DNA from: CAZJNX01 sp964547415
Lineage (GTDB): Bacteria > Pseudomonadota > Alphaproteobacteria > Rhizobiales > Amorphaceae
Assembly (NCBI GenBank): GCA_964547415.1
Contig: CAZJNX010000074.1
Span: 1 to 20,885, forward strand
Direction: 5' to 3'
Length of the DNA stretch: 20,885 nucleotides
Below are positions 1 to 7,598 of this stretch, in pieces. The first letter of the stretch is position 1; the number at the start of each line of letters is the position of its first letter. Made by a program: the position numbers and the translations under genes. Below the pieces are notes generated by a model that made no database searches, was not told the origin of the DNA, and was given only the letters and a program-made list of their open reading frames with translations.

Positions 1-443
1 TCCGCGTCCGCCCCGCCGAGGAGGATGTCCCGCCCCGCGCCGCCGATCAGGGTGTCCGCCCCGCCGTCGCCCGCAAGGACGTCGTCGCCGTCGCCGCCGT
101 GGAGGCCGTCGTCCCCCGCCTTGCCGTCGAGGCGGTCATCGTCGGCTCCCCCGTCGAGGGTGTCGTCGCCCTCCCCGCCCATGAGGGTGTCACGCCCCGC
201 GCCGCCGATCAGGGTGTCCGCGCCGACGACGCCCGCAAGGACGTCGTCGCCTGCGCCGCCGAGGAGGCTGTCGTCCCCGTCCCAGCCGTTGAGGCGGTCG
301 TCGTCCACCCCGCCGTCCAGGCTGTCGTCCCCCGCGTCCCCGAGGAGGGTGTCGTCCCCCGCGAGCCCCTCGAGGAGGTCGGCGAGCGGGCTCCCCGACA
401 GCCTGTCCGGCCCGAAGCCGCCCGCACGAAATACGCTGCCCAT
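1..443 (-). CDS. RTX (hemolysin-type) calcium-binding repeat protein, N-terminal part, cut by window edge
   Basis: Reading the minus strand from an ATG at 443 gives an open frame of about 147 codons to the left edge with no stop. After a short lead (MGSVFRAGGFGPDRLSGSP) it consists of glycine/aspartate nonapeptides such as GGAGDDVLAG, GGEGDDTLDG and GGDGDDVLAG, the Ca2+-binding parallel beta-roll repeat of RTX proteins. There is no Sec signal peptide, as expected for proteins exported by type I secretion through a C-terminal signal; that end is outside the window. An in-frame TGA lies 14 codons upstream of the ATG, so the start cannot be much earlier, although no strong Shine-Dalgarno sequence is visible. 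The repeats contain a 54-residue higher-order duplication. The effector domain, if any, is not visible. It could be a serralysin-like enzyme, an adhesin or a repeat-only protein. Confidence 0.85.
   Translation of the reverse strand, partial: MGSVFRAGGFGPDRLSGSPLADLLEGLAGDDTLLGDAGDDSLDGGVDDDRLNGWDGDDSLLGGAGDDVLAGVVGADTLIGGAGRDTLMGGEGDDTLDGGADDDRLDGKAGDDGLHGGDGDDVLAGDGGADTLIGGAGRDILLGGADA
60..383 (-). repeat. Two tandem 162-nt blocks (54 residues, six RTX nonapeptides each)
   Basis: The block at 222-383 is similar to the block at 60-221. A 29-nt stretch is identical at 31-59 and 193-221, exactly 162 nt apart, and the protein keeps the same order of variants in each block (DDDRL, GADTLIGGAGRD, GDDVLAG). 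162 nt is 54 residues, or six 9-residue RTX turns, so the array has grown by duplication of a six-turn module rather than of single repeats. Confidence 0.75.
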
Positions 444-460
444 GTCACGAGATCTGCCGC

Positions 461-488
461 TGACGCGGAAGTCACGCTTCCGCCGTCA
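461..488. other. Strong inverted repeat in the leader of the RTX gene
   Basis: The 28-nt segment pairs with itself as TGAC + GCGGAAG on one side and CTTCCGC + GTCA on the other, with one bulged base and a 5-nt loop. It lies 18 nt upstream of the RTX ATG and downstream of the cyd operon. It could be a leader hairpin, an operator, or part of the cyd terminator; there is no T-run. Confidence 0.5.
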
Positions 489-574
489 CTGATCTACCAC
501 ATTTTCTCCTCGGCGCAAGCAGAAGCCGTGTCCGGGAGACGGCGGCGACAGAACACCGGCTGTCCGGCCCGGTC

Positions 575-589
575 CGGCGCCTTGCGCCG
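575..589 (-). terminator. Possible rho-independent-like hairpin after cydX
   Basis: CGGCGC and GCGCCG form a 6-bp stem with a 3-nt loop about 21 nt beyond the cydX stop. No T-tract follows, so this is a weak candidate for the end of the cyd transcript. Confidence 0.3.
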
Positions 590-609
590 TCCCGTGCGGG
601 CGAAGGGGC

Positions 610-732
610 CTATCGGTCCCCGTCCCCGGGGGCGAGGCGCGCCTCGTCCTCGCGGCTCTCGAGCCAGATGGCGTTCATGACGGCGAGGAGCACGGCGAGC
701 GGCAGGCCCAGCGCCCAGGCGAAGTACCACAT
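610..732 (-). CDS. cydX: Cytochrome bd oxidase small subunit CydX (YbgT family)
   Basis: This is a 40-residue single-pass membrane protein starting MWYFAWALGLPLAVLLAVM, which matches the conserved MWYFAW opening of CydX/YbgT. The helix covers about residues 3-24 and is followed by a charged cytoplasmic tail (ESREDEARLAPGDGDR). CydX binds CydAB at the CydA side and is needed for stable haem incorporation and oxidase activity in Escherichia coli. The ATG lies 20 nt after the cydB stop, with an AACGGAGA ribosome binding site in that gap, so it is the last gene of the cyd operon. It is easily missed by gene callers because of its size and because a longer antisense-type frame overlaps it. Recognition is firm from the N-terminal motif, length and position. 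Confidence 0.93.
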   Translation of the reverse strand: MWYFAWALGLPLAVLLAVMNAIWLESREDEARLAPGDGDR

Positions 733-752
733 GGCGGCGTCTCCGTTGACGG

Positions 753-1904
753 TCAGTAGGCGGTGTCGGCCGAGCCTTCGATCGTCTTCTCGTCGATCTT
801 CCCCCACAGCACCTTGTAGACCCAGGCGGTATAGAGGAGGACGAGGGGCAGGAAGATCGCGGTCGCGACCAGCATGATGAACAGCGTCAGGTGGCTCGAG
901 CTCGCGTCCCACACGGTGAGGCTGGCGTTCGGGTGGATCGAGCTCGGCAGGATGAAGGGGAACATGGTGAGCCCGACGGTGGAGATGACGCCGACGATCG
1001 ACAGCGTCGAGGCGAGGAAGGTGGCCGCCGCCCGCCGCGCGAGGAGCCCGGCGAGCGCCACCGCCGCGCCGAGGAAGCCGAGCGCCGGGGCGATCGCGAT
1101 CCAGGGCCGCTCGGCGTAGGCCGAAAGCCACGACACGTCCCGCGCCACCTCGGTGAGGAGCGGGTTCGACGGGCCGTCCGTCACCGCCGGCGCCACCAGG
1201 CGGTATCCCTCCACGACGGCGGCGAGGATCGCCCCGCACGCAGCGAACAGGACGATGGTTGCGACGGCCCCGGCCGCGCCCGCCACCCGCGCCCGCTCGG
1301 CCACCGGCCCGCCCGCCCTGAGGCCCAGCCACGCGCCCCCGTGCATGACGAGCATGGAAAGGGCCACGAGCCCGCACAGGAGGGAGAACGGATCGAGGAG
1401 GGCGATGAAGGAGCCCTCGTAGATGGGCATGAGGTCGTCCGTCAGCGTGAACGGGGCGCCCTGCAGGACGTTGCCGACCGCCACCCCGAAGATCACCGGC
1501 GGCACGGCTCCGCCCACGAACAGCGCCCGGTCCCAGCGGCTGCGCCAGCGCGGATCGTCCCGCTTGGAGCGGTACTTGAAGGCGACCGGCCTGAGGATGA
1601 GGGCGGCCAGCACGACGAACATGGCGAGGTAGAAGCCGGAGAAGCTCACCGCGTAGAGCGGCGGCCAGGCGGCGAAGATCGCCCCGCCGCCCAGGATGAA
1701 CCACACCTGGTTGCCTTCCCAGACCGGCCCCACCGTGTTGATGGCGACGCGCCGCTCCACGTCGGTGCGGGCGACGAAGGGCAGGAGCGTCGCCACCCCC
1801 ATGTCGAAGCCGTCCGTGACGGCGAAGCCGATGAGGAGGACGCCGAGGAGCACCCACCAGGCAAGGCGCAGGGTCTCGTAGTCGATCAGTTCGTGCAGGA
1901 TCAT
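753..1904 (-). CDS. cydB: Cytochrome bd ubiquinol oxidase subunit II (CydB)
   Basis: The 383-residue membrane protein matches CydB, the second large subunit of the bd-type quinol oxidase, which pairs with CydA to reduce O2 to water with electrons from quinol and without proton pumping. Diagnostic stretches are GFDMGVATLLPF (about residues 32-43) and GPVWEGNQVW (about 59-68), followed by several hydrophobic helices and an end motif YTAWVYKVLWGK. Length is normal (E. coli CydB is 379). The ATG lies 7 nt after the cydA stop, with a GGCGGAG ribosome binding site inside the end of cydA, so the two are translationally linked. CydX follows 20 nt downstream. CydB shares the fold of CydA but lacks haem ligands. 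Confidence 0.96.
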   Translation of the reverse strand: MILHELIDYETLRLAWWVLLGVLLIGFAVTDGFDMGVATLLPFVARTDVERRVAINTVGPVWEGNQVWFILGGGAIFAAWPPLYAVSFSGFYLAMFVVLAALILRPVAFKYRSKRDDPRWRSRWDRALFVGGAVPPVIFGVAVGNVLQGAPFTLTDDLMPIYEGSFIALLDPFSLLCGLVALSMLVMHGGAWLGLRAGGPVAERARVAGAAGAVATIVLFAACGAILAAVVEGYRLVAPAVTDGPSNPLLTEVARDVSWLSAYAERPWIAIAPALGFLGAAVALAGLLARRAAATFLASTLSIVGVISTVGLTMFPFILPSSIHPNASLTVWDASSSHLTLFIMLVATAIFLPLVLLYTAWVYKVLWGKIDEKTIEGSADTAY

Positions 1905-1911
1905 CGGATCG

Positions 1912-3549
1912 TCACTCCGCCGGGCTGATGCCGGCCGCGCCCGGGCCGGTCCGGGCCGGTGCCGCCGGCACCTCGACCCGGTGGAAGCGGCGGGCCCGCG
2001 CCTCGTCCCAGGCGTCCACCGCCTCGGTGTCGAGGTACGGGCCTTTGCGGATGTACTTCACGAGGAGCGCCACCTCGACGACGAACAGGATCGTGTAGAA
2101 GACGACGAAGCCCGTCAGCGTGAGCGCCACCTCCCAGACGCCGAGGTGGCTGACCGCGAGCGCCGTCGGCAGGACGCCCTCCACCGTCCAGGGCTGGCGG
2201 CCCACCTCGGCCACGAACCAGCCCATCTCCGCCGCGATCCAGGGCAGCGGGATGGACAGGACCGCCACCCACAGCGCCGCCCGCGGCACCCGCAGGTCGC
2301 GGAAGGAGGACATCCAAAAGAAATAGACGAAGAAGGCGATGAAGTAGAAGCCGAGGAGCACCATGATCCGGAACGTCCAGAACAGCGGCGCCACCGGCGG
2401 GACCGTGTCCCAGGCGGCCGCCGCGATCTGATCGTCCGTGGCGGTGCGCGGGTCGCCCACGTAGGCCTTGAGAAGGAGGGCGTAGCCGAGATCCCGCCCG
2501 TGGTCCTCGAAGGTGGCCTTCACCGCGTCCGGCACCTCGCCGCGGGCCTCGCGGATCGCGACGAGCGCGTCGTAGGCGAGGAGGCCGGAGCGGATGCGCG
2601 CCTCCGCGCGGTGGACGAGCGCCTCGATTCCGGGGATCTCCTCGTCGAGGGAGCGGGTGGCGACGAGGCCCATCACGAGGGGGATCTTGATGGCCCACGC
2701 GGTCTCCCGCGCCTCCTCGTCCGGCAGGCCCACCAGGGTGAAGGCGGCGGGGGCGGGCTCGGTCTGCCACATCCCCTCCATGGCGGCGAGCTTCATCTTC
2801 TGGTTCTGGTTGGCCGCGTAGCCCGATTCGTCGCCGAGGACGACGACCGACAGCGCCGAGGCGAGGCCGAAGCTCGCCGCCACGGCGATGGAGCGGCGGG
2901 CCAGCGGCACGTGGCGGCCCTTCAGGAGGTAGAAGGCCGACACGCCGAGGATGAACATGGCCGCCGTCACGTAGCCCGCCGAGACGGTGTGGACGAACTT
3001 CGCCTGGGCGACCTCGTTGAAGATCACCTCGTAGAACGAGACGATCTCCATGCGCATGGTTTCCGGGTTGAAGACCGCGCCCACCGGGTTCTGCATCCAG
3101 CCGTTGGCGACGAGGATCCACAGCGCCGACAGGTTCGACCCGATGGCGACCAGCCACGTGACCGTCAGGTGGCCCACCTTCGACAGCCTGTCCCAGCCGA
3201 AGAAGAACAGGCCGACGAACGTCGCCTCCAGGAAGAAGGCCATCAGGCCCTCGATGGCGAGCGGGGCGCCGAAGATGTCGCCGACGTAATGGCTGTAATA
3301 GCTCCAGTTCATGCCGAACTGGAATTCCATGGTGAGGCCGGTCGCGACGCCGAGAACGAAGTTGATGCCAAACAGCGTGCCCCAGAACTTGGTCATCTGG
3401 CGCCAGATCGGCCGGTTCGTCATGACATAGACCGTCTCCATGATCGCGATGATGACGGAGAGGCCGAGCGTGAGGGGGACGAACAGGAAGTGGAACATGG
3501 CCGTCGCGGCGAACTGGATGCGCGACAGCTCGACGACACCGATCTCCAT
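1912..3549 (-). CDS. cydA: Cytochrome bd ubiquinol oxidase subunit I (CydA)
   Basis: The 545-residue protein is the haem-bearing subunit of cytochrome bd. Key positions known from E. coli are all present with an offset of one: His20, Glu100, Glu108 and His187 at the haem sites, and Lys253 and Glu258 in the quinol-binding Q-loop (QKMKLAAMEGMWQTE). GRQPW is at 450-454. The Q-loop carries the long insertion (about residues 290-380), which argues for the L-type, E. coli-like enzyme rather than the short-loop cyanide-insensitive CioA group. The gene follows cydC by 61 nt and precedes cydB by 7 nt. High O2 affinity and absence of proton pumping are family knowledge. I see no FNR/Anr box near it. 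Confidence 0.97.
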   Translation of the reverse strand: MEIGVVELSRIQFAATAMFHFLFVPLTLGLSVIIAIMETVYVMTNRPIWRQMTKFWGTLFGINFVLGVATGLTMEFQFGMNWSYYSHYVGDIFGAPLAIEGLMAFFLEATFVGLFFFGWDRLSKVGHLTVTWLVAIGSNLSALWILVANGWMQNPVGAVFNPETMRMEIVSFYEVIFNEVAQAKFVHTVSAGYVTAAMFILGVSAFYLLKGRHVPLARRSIAVAASFGLASALSVVVLGDESGYAANQNQKMKLAAMEGMWQTEPAPAAFTLVGLPDEEARETAWAIKIPLVMGLVATRSLDEEIPGIEALVHRAEARIRSGLLAYDALVAIREARGEVPDAVKATFEDHGRDLGYALLLKAYVGDPRTATDDQIAAAAWDTVPPVAPLFWTFRIMVLLGFYFIAFFVYFFWMSSFRDLRVPRAALWVAVLSIPLPWIAAEMGWFVAEVGRQPWTVEGVLPTALAVSHLGVWEVALTLTGFVVFYTILFVVEVALLVKYIRKGPYLDTEAVDAWDEARARRFHRVEVPAAPARTGPGAAGISPAE

Positions 3550-3610
3550 GGGCTCACCCGTTGAGCGAGGGGGCCGCGCCAGGCGCAGCCTCGACGGGAA
3601 AGCGGTAGGA

Positions 3611-5353
3611 TCAGGCCGAGCGGGCGGCGTTGACGCGGATCAAGCCGCCGTGATCGCGGGCGTGCGGATCGTCGCACCCGGGAACCCGCCAGGGCATGTC
3701 CGGGAAGGGCGGGCCGAGGCGCACGATCCGGTCCGCCACCTCCCGCTCTGCGGCCCGGTGGCTCGCCGCGATCACCGTGGCGCGGGAAAGATGCCGGCGG
3801 AGCGCGGCGAGCACCCGCTCCGCGGTCGGATCGTCGAGCCCCTCGGTCGGCTCGTCGAGGAGGACGACGGCGGGGCGCCTCAGGAGGAGGCGCGCGAGGG
3901 CGAGGCGCCGCGTCTCACCGCCCGAGAGGCCGCCGCCGCCCTCGCCGAGGCGGGCGGACAGGCCGCCGACCCGTTCCACCGCCTCTTCCAGCCCTGCGAC
4001 CGCGAGGACGTAGGACAGCTCGTCCTCGCCCGCGTCGGGGGCGGCGAGGCGCAGGTTGTCGGCGACGGTGCCGGCGAACAGCTCGCTGCGCTGGGGCAGG
4101 AGGGCCACGTCGGCCCGCAGCGCCCGTTCCGGGATCGCCGCGAGGTCCGCGCCGCCGAGGCGGATCGTCCCCCCCGTCGGCTGGAGGAGGCGGGCGGCGA
4201 GGGCGAGGGCCGTCGACTTGCCGCAGCCGCTCGGGCCGACGAGGGCGACCCACTCCCCGGGGCCCGCGGCGAGGGAGAAGCCGGCGATCACCGGGTCCCG
4301 GTCCGGCCCGCGGGCGAAGGAGACGTCCTCGAAGGCGAGGGGCAAACCCTCCCGCCACTGGGGCGGGGCCTCGGCGGCGGGCTCGGGCGCGGGCGCGGCG
4401 CGGACCGTCGGCACGGCCCGCCGGGCGGCGAGCTTCGCCCGGCCGACCTCGAGGGCGGCGCGGCGCATCGGCTGGATCGCCTCGCCGAGGGCGAAGGCGG
4501 CGAGCGCGGCGAGGGCGGCGAGGGTCACCGGCAGGCCGGTGAGGGCGGCGACGAGGAGCGCGGCGGCGACGGCGCCGGAGACGGCGACGGTGATCGCCGC
4601 CCCGCTCCACCGGTCGAGGGCGTCGAGACGGCGGTGGGCCTCCACGGCGCGGCCGTCGGCCTCGGCGATCGCCGCGCGCTGGCGGTCGAGGCGGCCCGCG
4701 AAGGCAAGGTCCGCCGCCCCTTGCGACAGGTCGATCATGCGCACCCGCACCGCCTCGAGCGCAAGCGCCCGGCGCACCGACGCCTTCTCCCCGCGCCGCA
4801 GCCCCAGGGCGAACACCCCCGCCCCCACGAGGCCGAGAAGGAGGGTGACGGCGGCGGCGACGGGAAGGCTCACCAGCCACCACAGGAGGGCGAACGCGCC
4901 GGCGAGCACCACGACGGCGGACAGGGCCGGTGCGGCGATCCTGAGGTAGACGGTGTCGAGGGCGTCGATGTCGGTGGTGATCCGGTTGAGGGCGACCGCG
5001 CTCCTCAGCCGCTCGATCACCGGGAAGGGGCGGGCGGCGATCCCGCGGAAGAGACGCACGCGGATGTCGGCGAGGAAGCGCAGGGTGGCGTCGTGGGTGG
5101 TGACGCGCTCGCCGTAGCGCGCCGCCGCCCGCACGATGGCGAGGAAGCGCACGACCGCGCCCGGCGTGAAGTAGTTGAAGGCGGCGCCCGCGCCCGCAAG
5201 GCCGGCGAGGCCGGCCGCTGCGATGAACCAGCCCGCGAGCCCGAGGAGAGCAACGCCCGCCGCCAGCGTCGCGATCATCAGGAACAGGCCGACGAGGAAG
5301 GCCGTCCGGTCGGCCCGGAAGATGAGGGAGAGCACCGACAGGAGATGGCGCAT
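3611..5353 (-). CDS. cydC: Heterodimeric ABC transporter CydDC, subunit CydC
   Basis: This 580-residue half-transporter has an N-terminal six-helix membrane domain (about residues 10-300) and a C-terminal nucleotide-binding domain. Walker A GPSGCGKST is at about 373, the signature LSGGETRRL at about 476, and Walker B VVLLDEPTEGLD at about 496. CydDC acts in the inner membrane, is linked to export of glutathione/cysteine and to haem handling, and is required to assemble cytochrome bd. Its start overlaps the cydD stop by one base (TGATG), so the two halves are co-translated. The opening MRHLLSVLSLIFRADR is typical of CydC. The tail beyond about residue 560 (PWRVPGCDDPHARDHGG) is polar and probably non-essential. 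Confidence 0.94.
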   Translation of the reverse strand: MRHLLSVLSLIFRADRTAFLVGLFLMIATLAAGVALLGLAGWFIAAAGLAGLAGAGAAFNYFTPGAVVRFLAIVRAAARYGERVTTHDATLRFLADIRVRLFRGIAARPFPVIERLRSAVALNRITTDIDALDTVYLRIAAPALSAVVVLAGAFALLWWLVSLPVAAAVTLLLGLVGAGVFALGLRRGEKASVRRALALEAVRVRMIDLSQGAADLAFAGRLDRQRAAIAEADGRAVEAHRRLDALDRWSGAAITVAVSGAVAAALLVAALTGLPVTLAALAALAAFALGEAIQPMRRAALEVGRAKLAARRAVPTVRAAPAPEPAAEAPPQWREGLPLAFEDVSFARGPDRDPVIAGFSLAAGPGEWVALVGPSGCGKSTALALAARLLQPTGGTIRLGGADLAAIPERALRADVALLPQRSELFAGTVADNLRLAAPDAGEDELSYVLAVAGLEEAVERVGGLSARLGEGGGGLSGGETRRLALARLLLRRPAVVLLDEPTEGLDDPTAERVLAALRRHLSRATVIAASHRAAEREVADRIVRLGPPFPDMPWRVPGCDDPHARDHGGLIRVNAARSA

Positions 5354-7089
5354 CAGGCCGCCCCGATCTCGACCACGAGGTCCATGCGCGCCGCGAGTGC
5401 CCGGTCGTGGGTGGCGACGATCAGGCTCGCCCCGCCCGCCGTCAGCGCCATCAGCCCGTCGGCGACGGCCCGGGCCGTCTCCCCGTCGAGGTCGGCCGTC
5501 GGCTCGTCGGCGAGGATCACGTCACGCCCCGCGAAGGCCGCGCGGGCGACGGACAGGCGCCGCCCCTCGCCGCCCGACAGCCCGTGCCCGGTCTCGCCGA
5601 CGGGGGTCAGGAGGCCCCGCGGGGCCCGACGGACCACGCCGTCGGCCGCGGCGAGGGCGAGCGCCCGGTCGAGCCGTTCCCGCTCCGCGGGGGCGCCGGC
5701 GAGCGCCACGTTGGCGGCGATGGAGCCGGCGAGGAAGTGGGGCTTCTGCCCGATGAAGGCGCAGCGGGCGCGCCAGGCGTCGGCGGTGTCGTCGTCGAGG
5801 GGGCGGCCGGCGACGCGGATCTGACCCTCCGCGGGCGGCACGAATCCGGCGATGGTCATGAGGAGGGTGGTCTTGCCCGACCCGCTCGGGCCGACGAGGG
5901 CGACTCGCGCCCCGGCCGGCACCTCGAAGGAAAGGGGCGGGCCGTCCGCCCCCGCCGCCGGGACGCGGCGCACCTCCACCGTGGCGGGGCCGGGGAGGGG
6001 GGCGGCCGCCTCGCCGCTGCCGAGGATGCGCGCGCCCTCCCGGCCCACCTCCGCGTCGAACTCGGCGGCGACCGCCTTCGCGGCGGCCTTGTCGTGCCAG
6101 GCGGCCGCGAGGTCCCTCAGGGGCTGGAAGAAGGCGGGGGCGAGGATGAGCAGGAACAGGCCCTCGCCGAGGGTCACCGGCGTGCCCCAGCTGCCGAAGG
6201 TCATGATTCCGAGAAGGCTGAAGCCGACGTAGACCGCGATGACGGCGATGGCGACGGCCGAGAAGAGCTCGAGCACCGTGGAGGACAGGAAGGCGACGCG
6301 CAGGACGCCCATGGTCTTCTCCCGCAGCCGCTCCGAGCTCTTCGCGAAGTCCTCCGTCACGGCGACGGTGGCGTCGATGAGGCGGATGTCGACGAGGCCG
6401 CGGAGGCGGTCGAGGAAGACCGCGTTCATGGAGCCGATCTCGTCCATCTGCCGCTCCGAGGCGCGCTTGGCGGCAAGGCCCACGAGCGCCATGAACAGCG
6501 GGATGAGGGGGGCGGCCACGAACAGGACGAGGGCCGCCGCCCAGGAGATGACGAGGCTCGCCGACAGGAACGCGACGGGCACCACGAGGGCGCGCATCCG
6601 CGCGGCCTGGTAGCGGGTGAGGTAGGGAAGGCAGGCCTCCAGCTTGTCGGAGGCGAGGGCGGCGACGGCGCCCGAGGGCGTCCGCGTCGCATCCCGCGGG
6701 GAGCGGGTCGACACGTGGGCCGACAGGGCCGCCCGCGCCCGCTCCACGATCCGCGCGCCCGCCTCCAAGGCGATCCGCCCGCCGAGCGAATCGGCGGCGG
6801 CCCGAATGAGCGCCACGCCGACGACCGCCGCCGCGAGGAGGGCCACGAAGGCGACGTCCGGCGCGCCCGCGAGGTGATGGACCGCGAGCGCGATCAGCGC
6901 CGCCTCGGCCACGAACAGGGCAGCCCCCGCGGAGGTGAGCGCCGCGCCGAGCTTCAGCTGCCGCGCCTCCCCCTTCTCGATGTCCGAAAAGACCGTCACG
7001 CCCGCCGGTTCATCCCCGTTTCTCGCGGCCGCGCCGGCCGCCGGATCGTCCGCAACGTCGGCGATGCGCCGGGCGAAATCAAGCCGCAC
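5353..7089 (-). CDS. cydD: Heterodimeric ABC transporter CydDC, subunit CydD
   Basis: This is the 578-residue partner of CydC and the first gene of the operon. The membrane domain is followed by an ATPase domain with Walker A GPSGSGKTT at about 400, signature LSGGEGRRLSVARAA at about 504 and Walker B VILADEPTADLD at about 525. The start is uncertain: the frame opens at a GTG at 7089, but the first 30 residues are polar and poorly conserved-looking, and a GTG at 6999 (VTVFSDIEKGEARQ) would give a more usual length. It faces the divergent decarboxylase-family gene across about 120 nt, which should hold the operon promoter. No clear promoter or FNR-type site could be picked out there. Confidence 0.92.
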   Translation of the reverse strand: MRLDFARRIADVADDPAAGAAARNGDEPAGVTVFSDIEKGEARQLKLGAALTSAGAALFVAEAALIALAVHHLAGAPDVAFVALLAAAVVGVALIRAAADSLGGRIALEAGARIVERARAALSAHVSTRSPRDATRTPSGAVAALASDKLEACLPYLTRYQAARMRALVVPVAFLSASLVISWAAALVLFVAAPLIPLFMALVGLAAKRASERQMDEIGSMNAVFLDRLRGLVDIRLIDATVAVTEDFAKSSERLREKTMGVLRVAFLSSTVLELFSAVAIAVIAVYVGFSLLGIMTFGSWGTPVTLGEGLFLLILAPAFFQPLRDLAAAWHDKAAAKAVAAEFDAEVGREGARILGSGEAAAPLPGPATVEVRRVPAAGADGPPLSFEVPAGARVALVGPSGSGKTTLLMTIAGFVPPAEGQIRVAGRPLDDDTADAWRARCAFIGQKPHFLAGSIAANVALAGAPAERERLDRALALAAADGVVRRAPRGLLTPVGETGHGLSGGEGRRLSVARAAFAGRDVILADEPTADLDGETARAVADGLMALTAGGASLIVATHDRALAARMDLVVEIGAA

Positions 7090-7211
7090 GGCGCCGCGCC
7101 ACGGCGCGCGGACGGCCCCGACTCATTGACGGATCGTCGCGGGATCGGGCAACGCTTGAAAGGTCCGGACGAACGGGGGCGGCGTGGTCGCCCCGAGGGG
7201 AGGAAAGCGCA

Positions 7212-7598
7212 ATGGACGAGGCGACCTACGAGAAGGGCATGGCGATCCGGCGCAAGGTGCTGGGGGACGCCTACGTGGACCGGGCGATGGCCGGCGTGGA
7301 CGAGTTCACCGAGGACTTCCAGCGCATCGTCACCACCTACTGCTGGGGCGAGGTCTGGGGCCGGGAGGGGCTCGACAGGAAGACCCGTTCCATCATCAAC
7401 ATCGCGATGATCGCCTCCCTCGGGCGCAACCACGAGCTCGCCGCCCACGTCCGCGGGGCGATCAACAACGGCCTCACCAAGGACGAAATCAAGGAAGTGC
7501 TCCTCCAGGTCGGCATCTACTGCGGCGTGCCGGCGATGGTGGACAGCTTCCGGGTCGCAAGGCAGGTCCTCGATGACATCGAACGCGATTCCGGCTGA
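7212..7598 (+). CDS. Carboxymuconolactone decarboxylase-family protein (PcaC-like)
   Basis: The 128-residue protein matches the PcaC-type branch of the carboxymuconolactone decarboxylase/AhpD superfamily. It shows WGEVWGREGLDRKTRS (about 45-60), GRNHELAAHV with His79, NGLTKDEIKEVLLQ (about 86-99) and YCGVPAM. Classical PcaC decarboxylates 4-carboxymuconolactone in the protocatechuate branch of the beta-ketoadipate pathway. No other pca gene is in this window, so the true substrate is open. It lacks the CxxC of AhpD-type peroxidase partners. The ATG is preceded by a strong GGGGAGGAAA site. It overlaps the next gene by 26 nt, so the pair is co-transcribed and probably acts in one pathway. Confidence 0.88.
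   Translation: MDEATYEKGMAIRRKVLGDAYVDRAMAGVDEFTEDFQRIVTTYCWGEVWGREGLDRKTRSIINIAMIASLGRNHELAAHVRGAINNGLTKDEIKEVLLQVGIYCGVPAMVDSFRVARQVLDDIERDSG

Noticed and set aside
1981..3564. Long plus-strand open frame opposite cydA
   Set aside because: It mirrors the high-GC third positions of cydA and encodes an Arg/Asp/Glu/His-rich chain with no family pattern. The minus frame has the conserved cytochrome bd residues.
3440..5824. 794-codon plus-strand frame opposite cydC
   Set aside because: Composition is dominated by Gly, Arg, Glu and His with no domain; cydC and cydD on the minus strand carry full ABC motifs.
7090..7211. FNR-type box in the cydD upstream region
   Set aside because: No TTGAT-N4-ATCAA-like dyad is present; only single half-site-like words such as CATTGACGG were seen.
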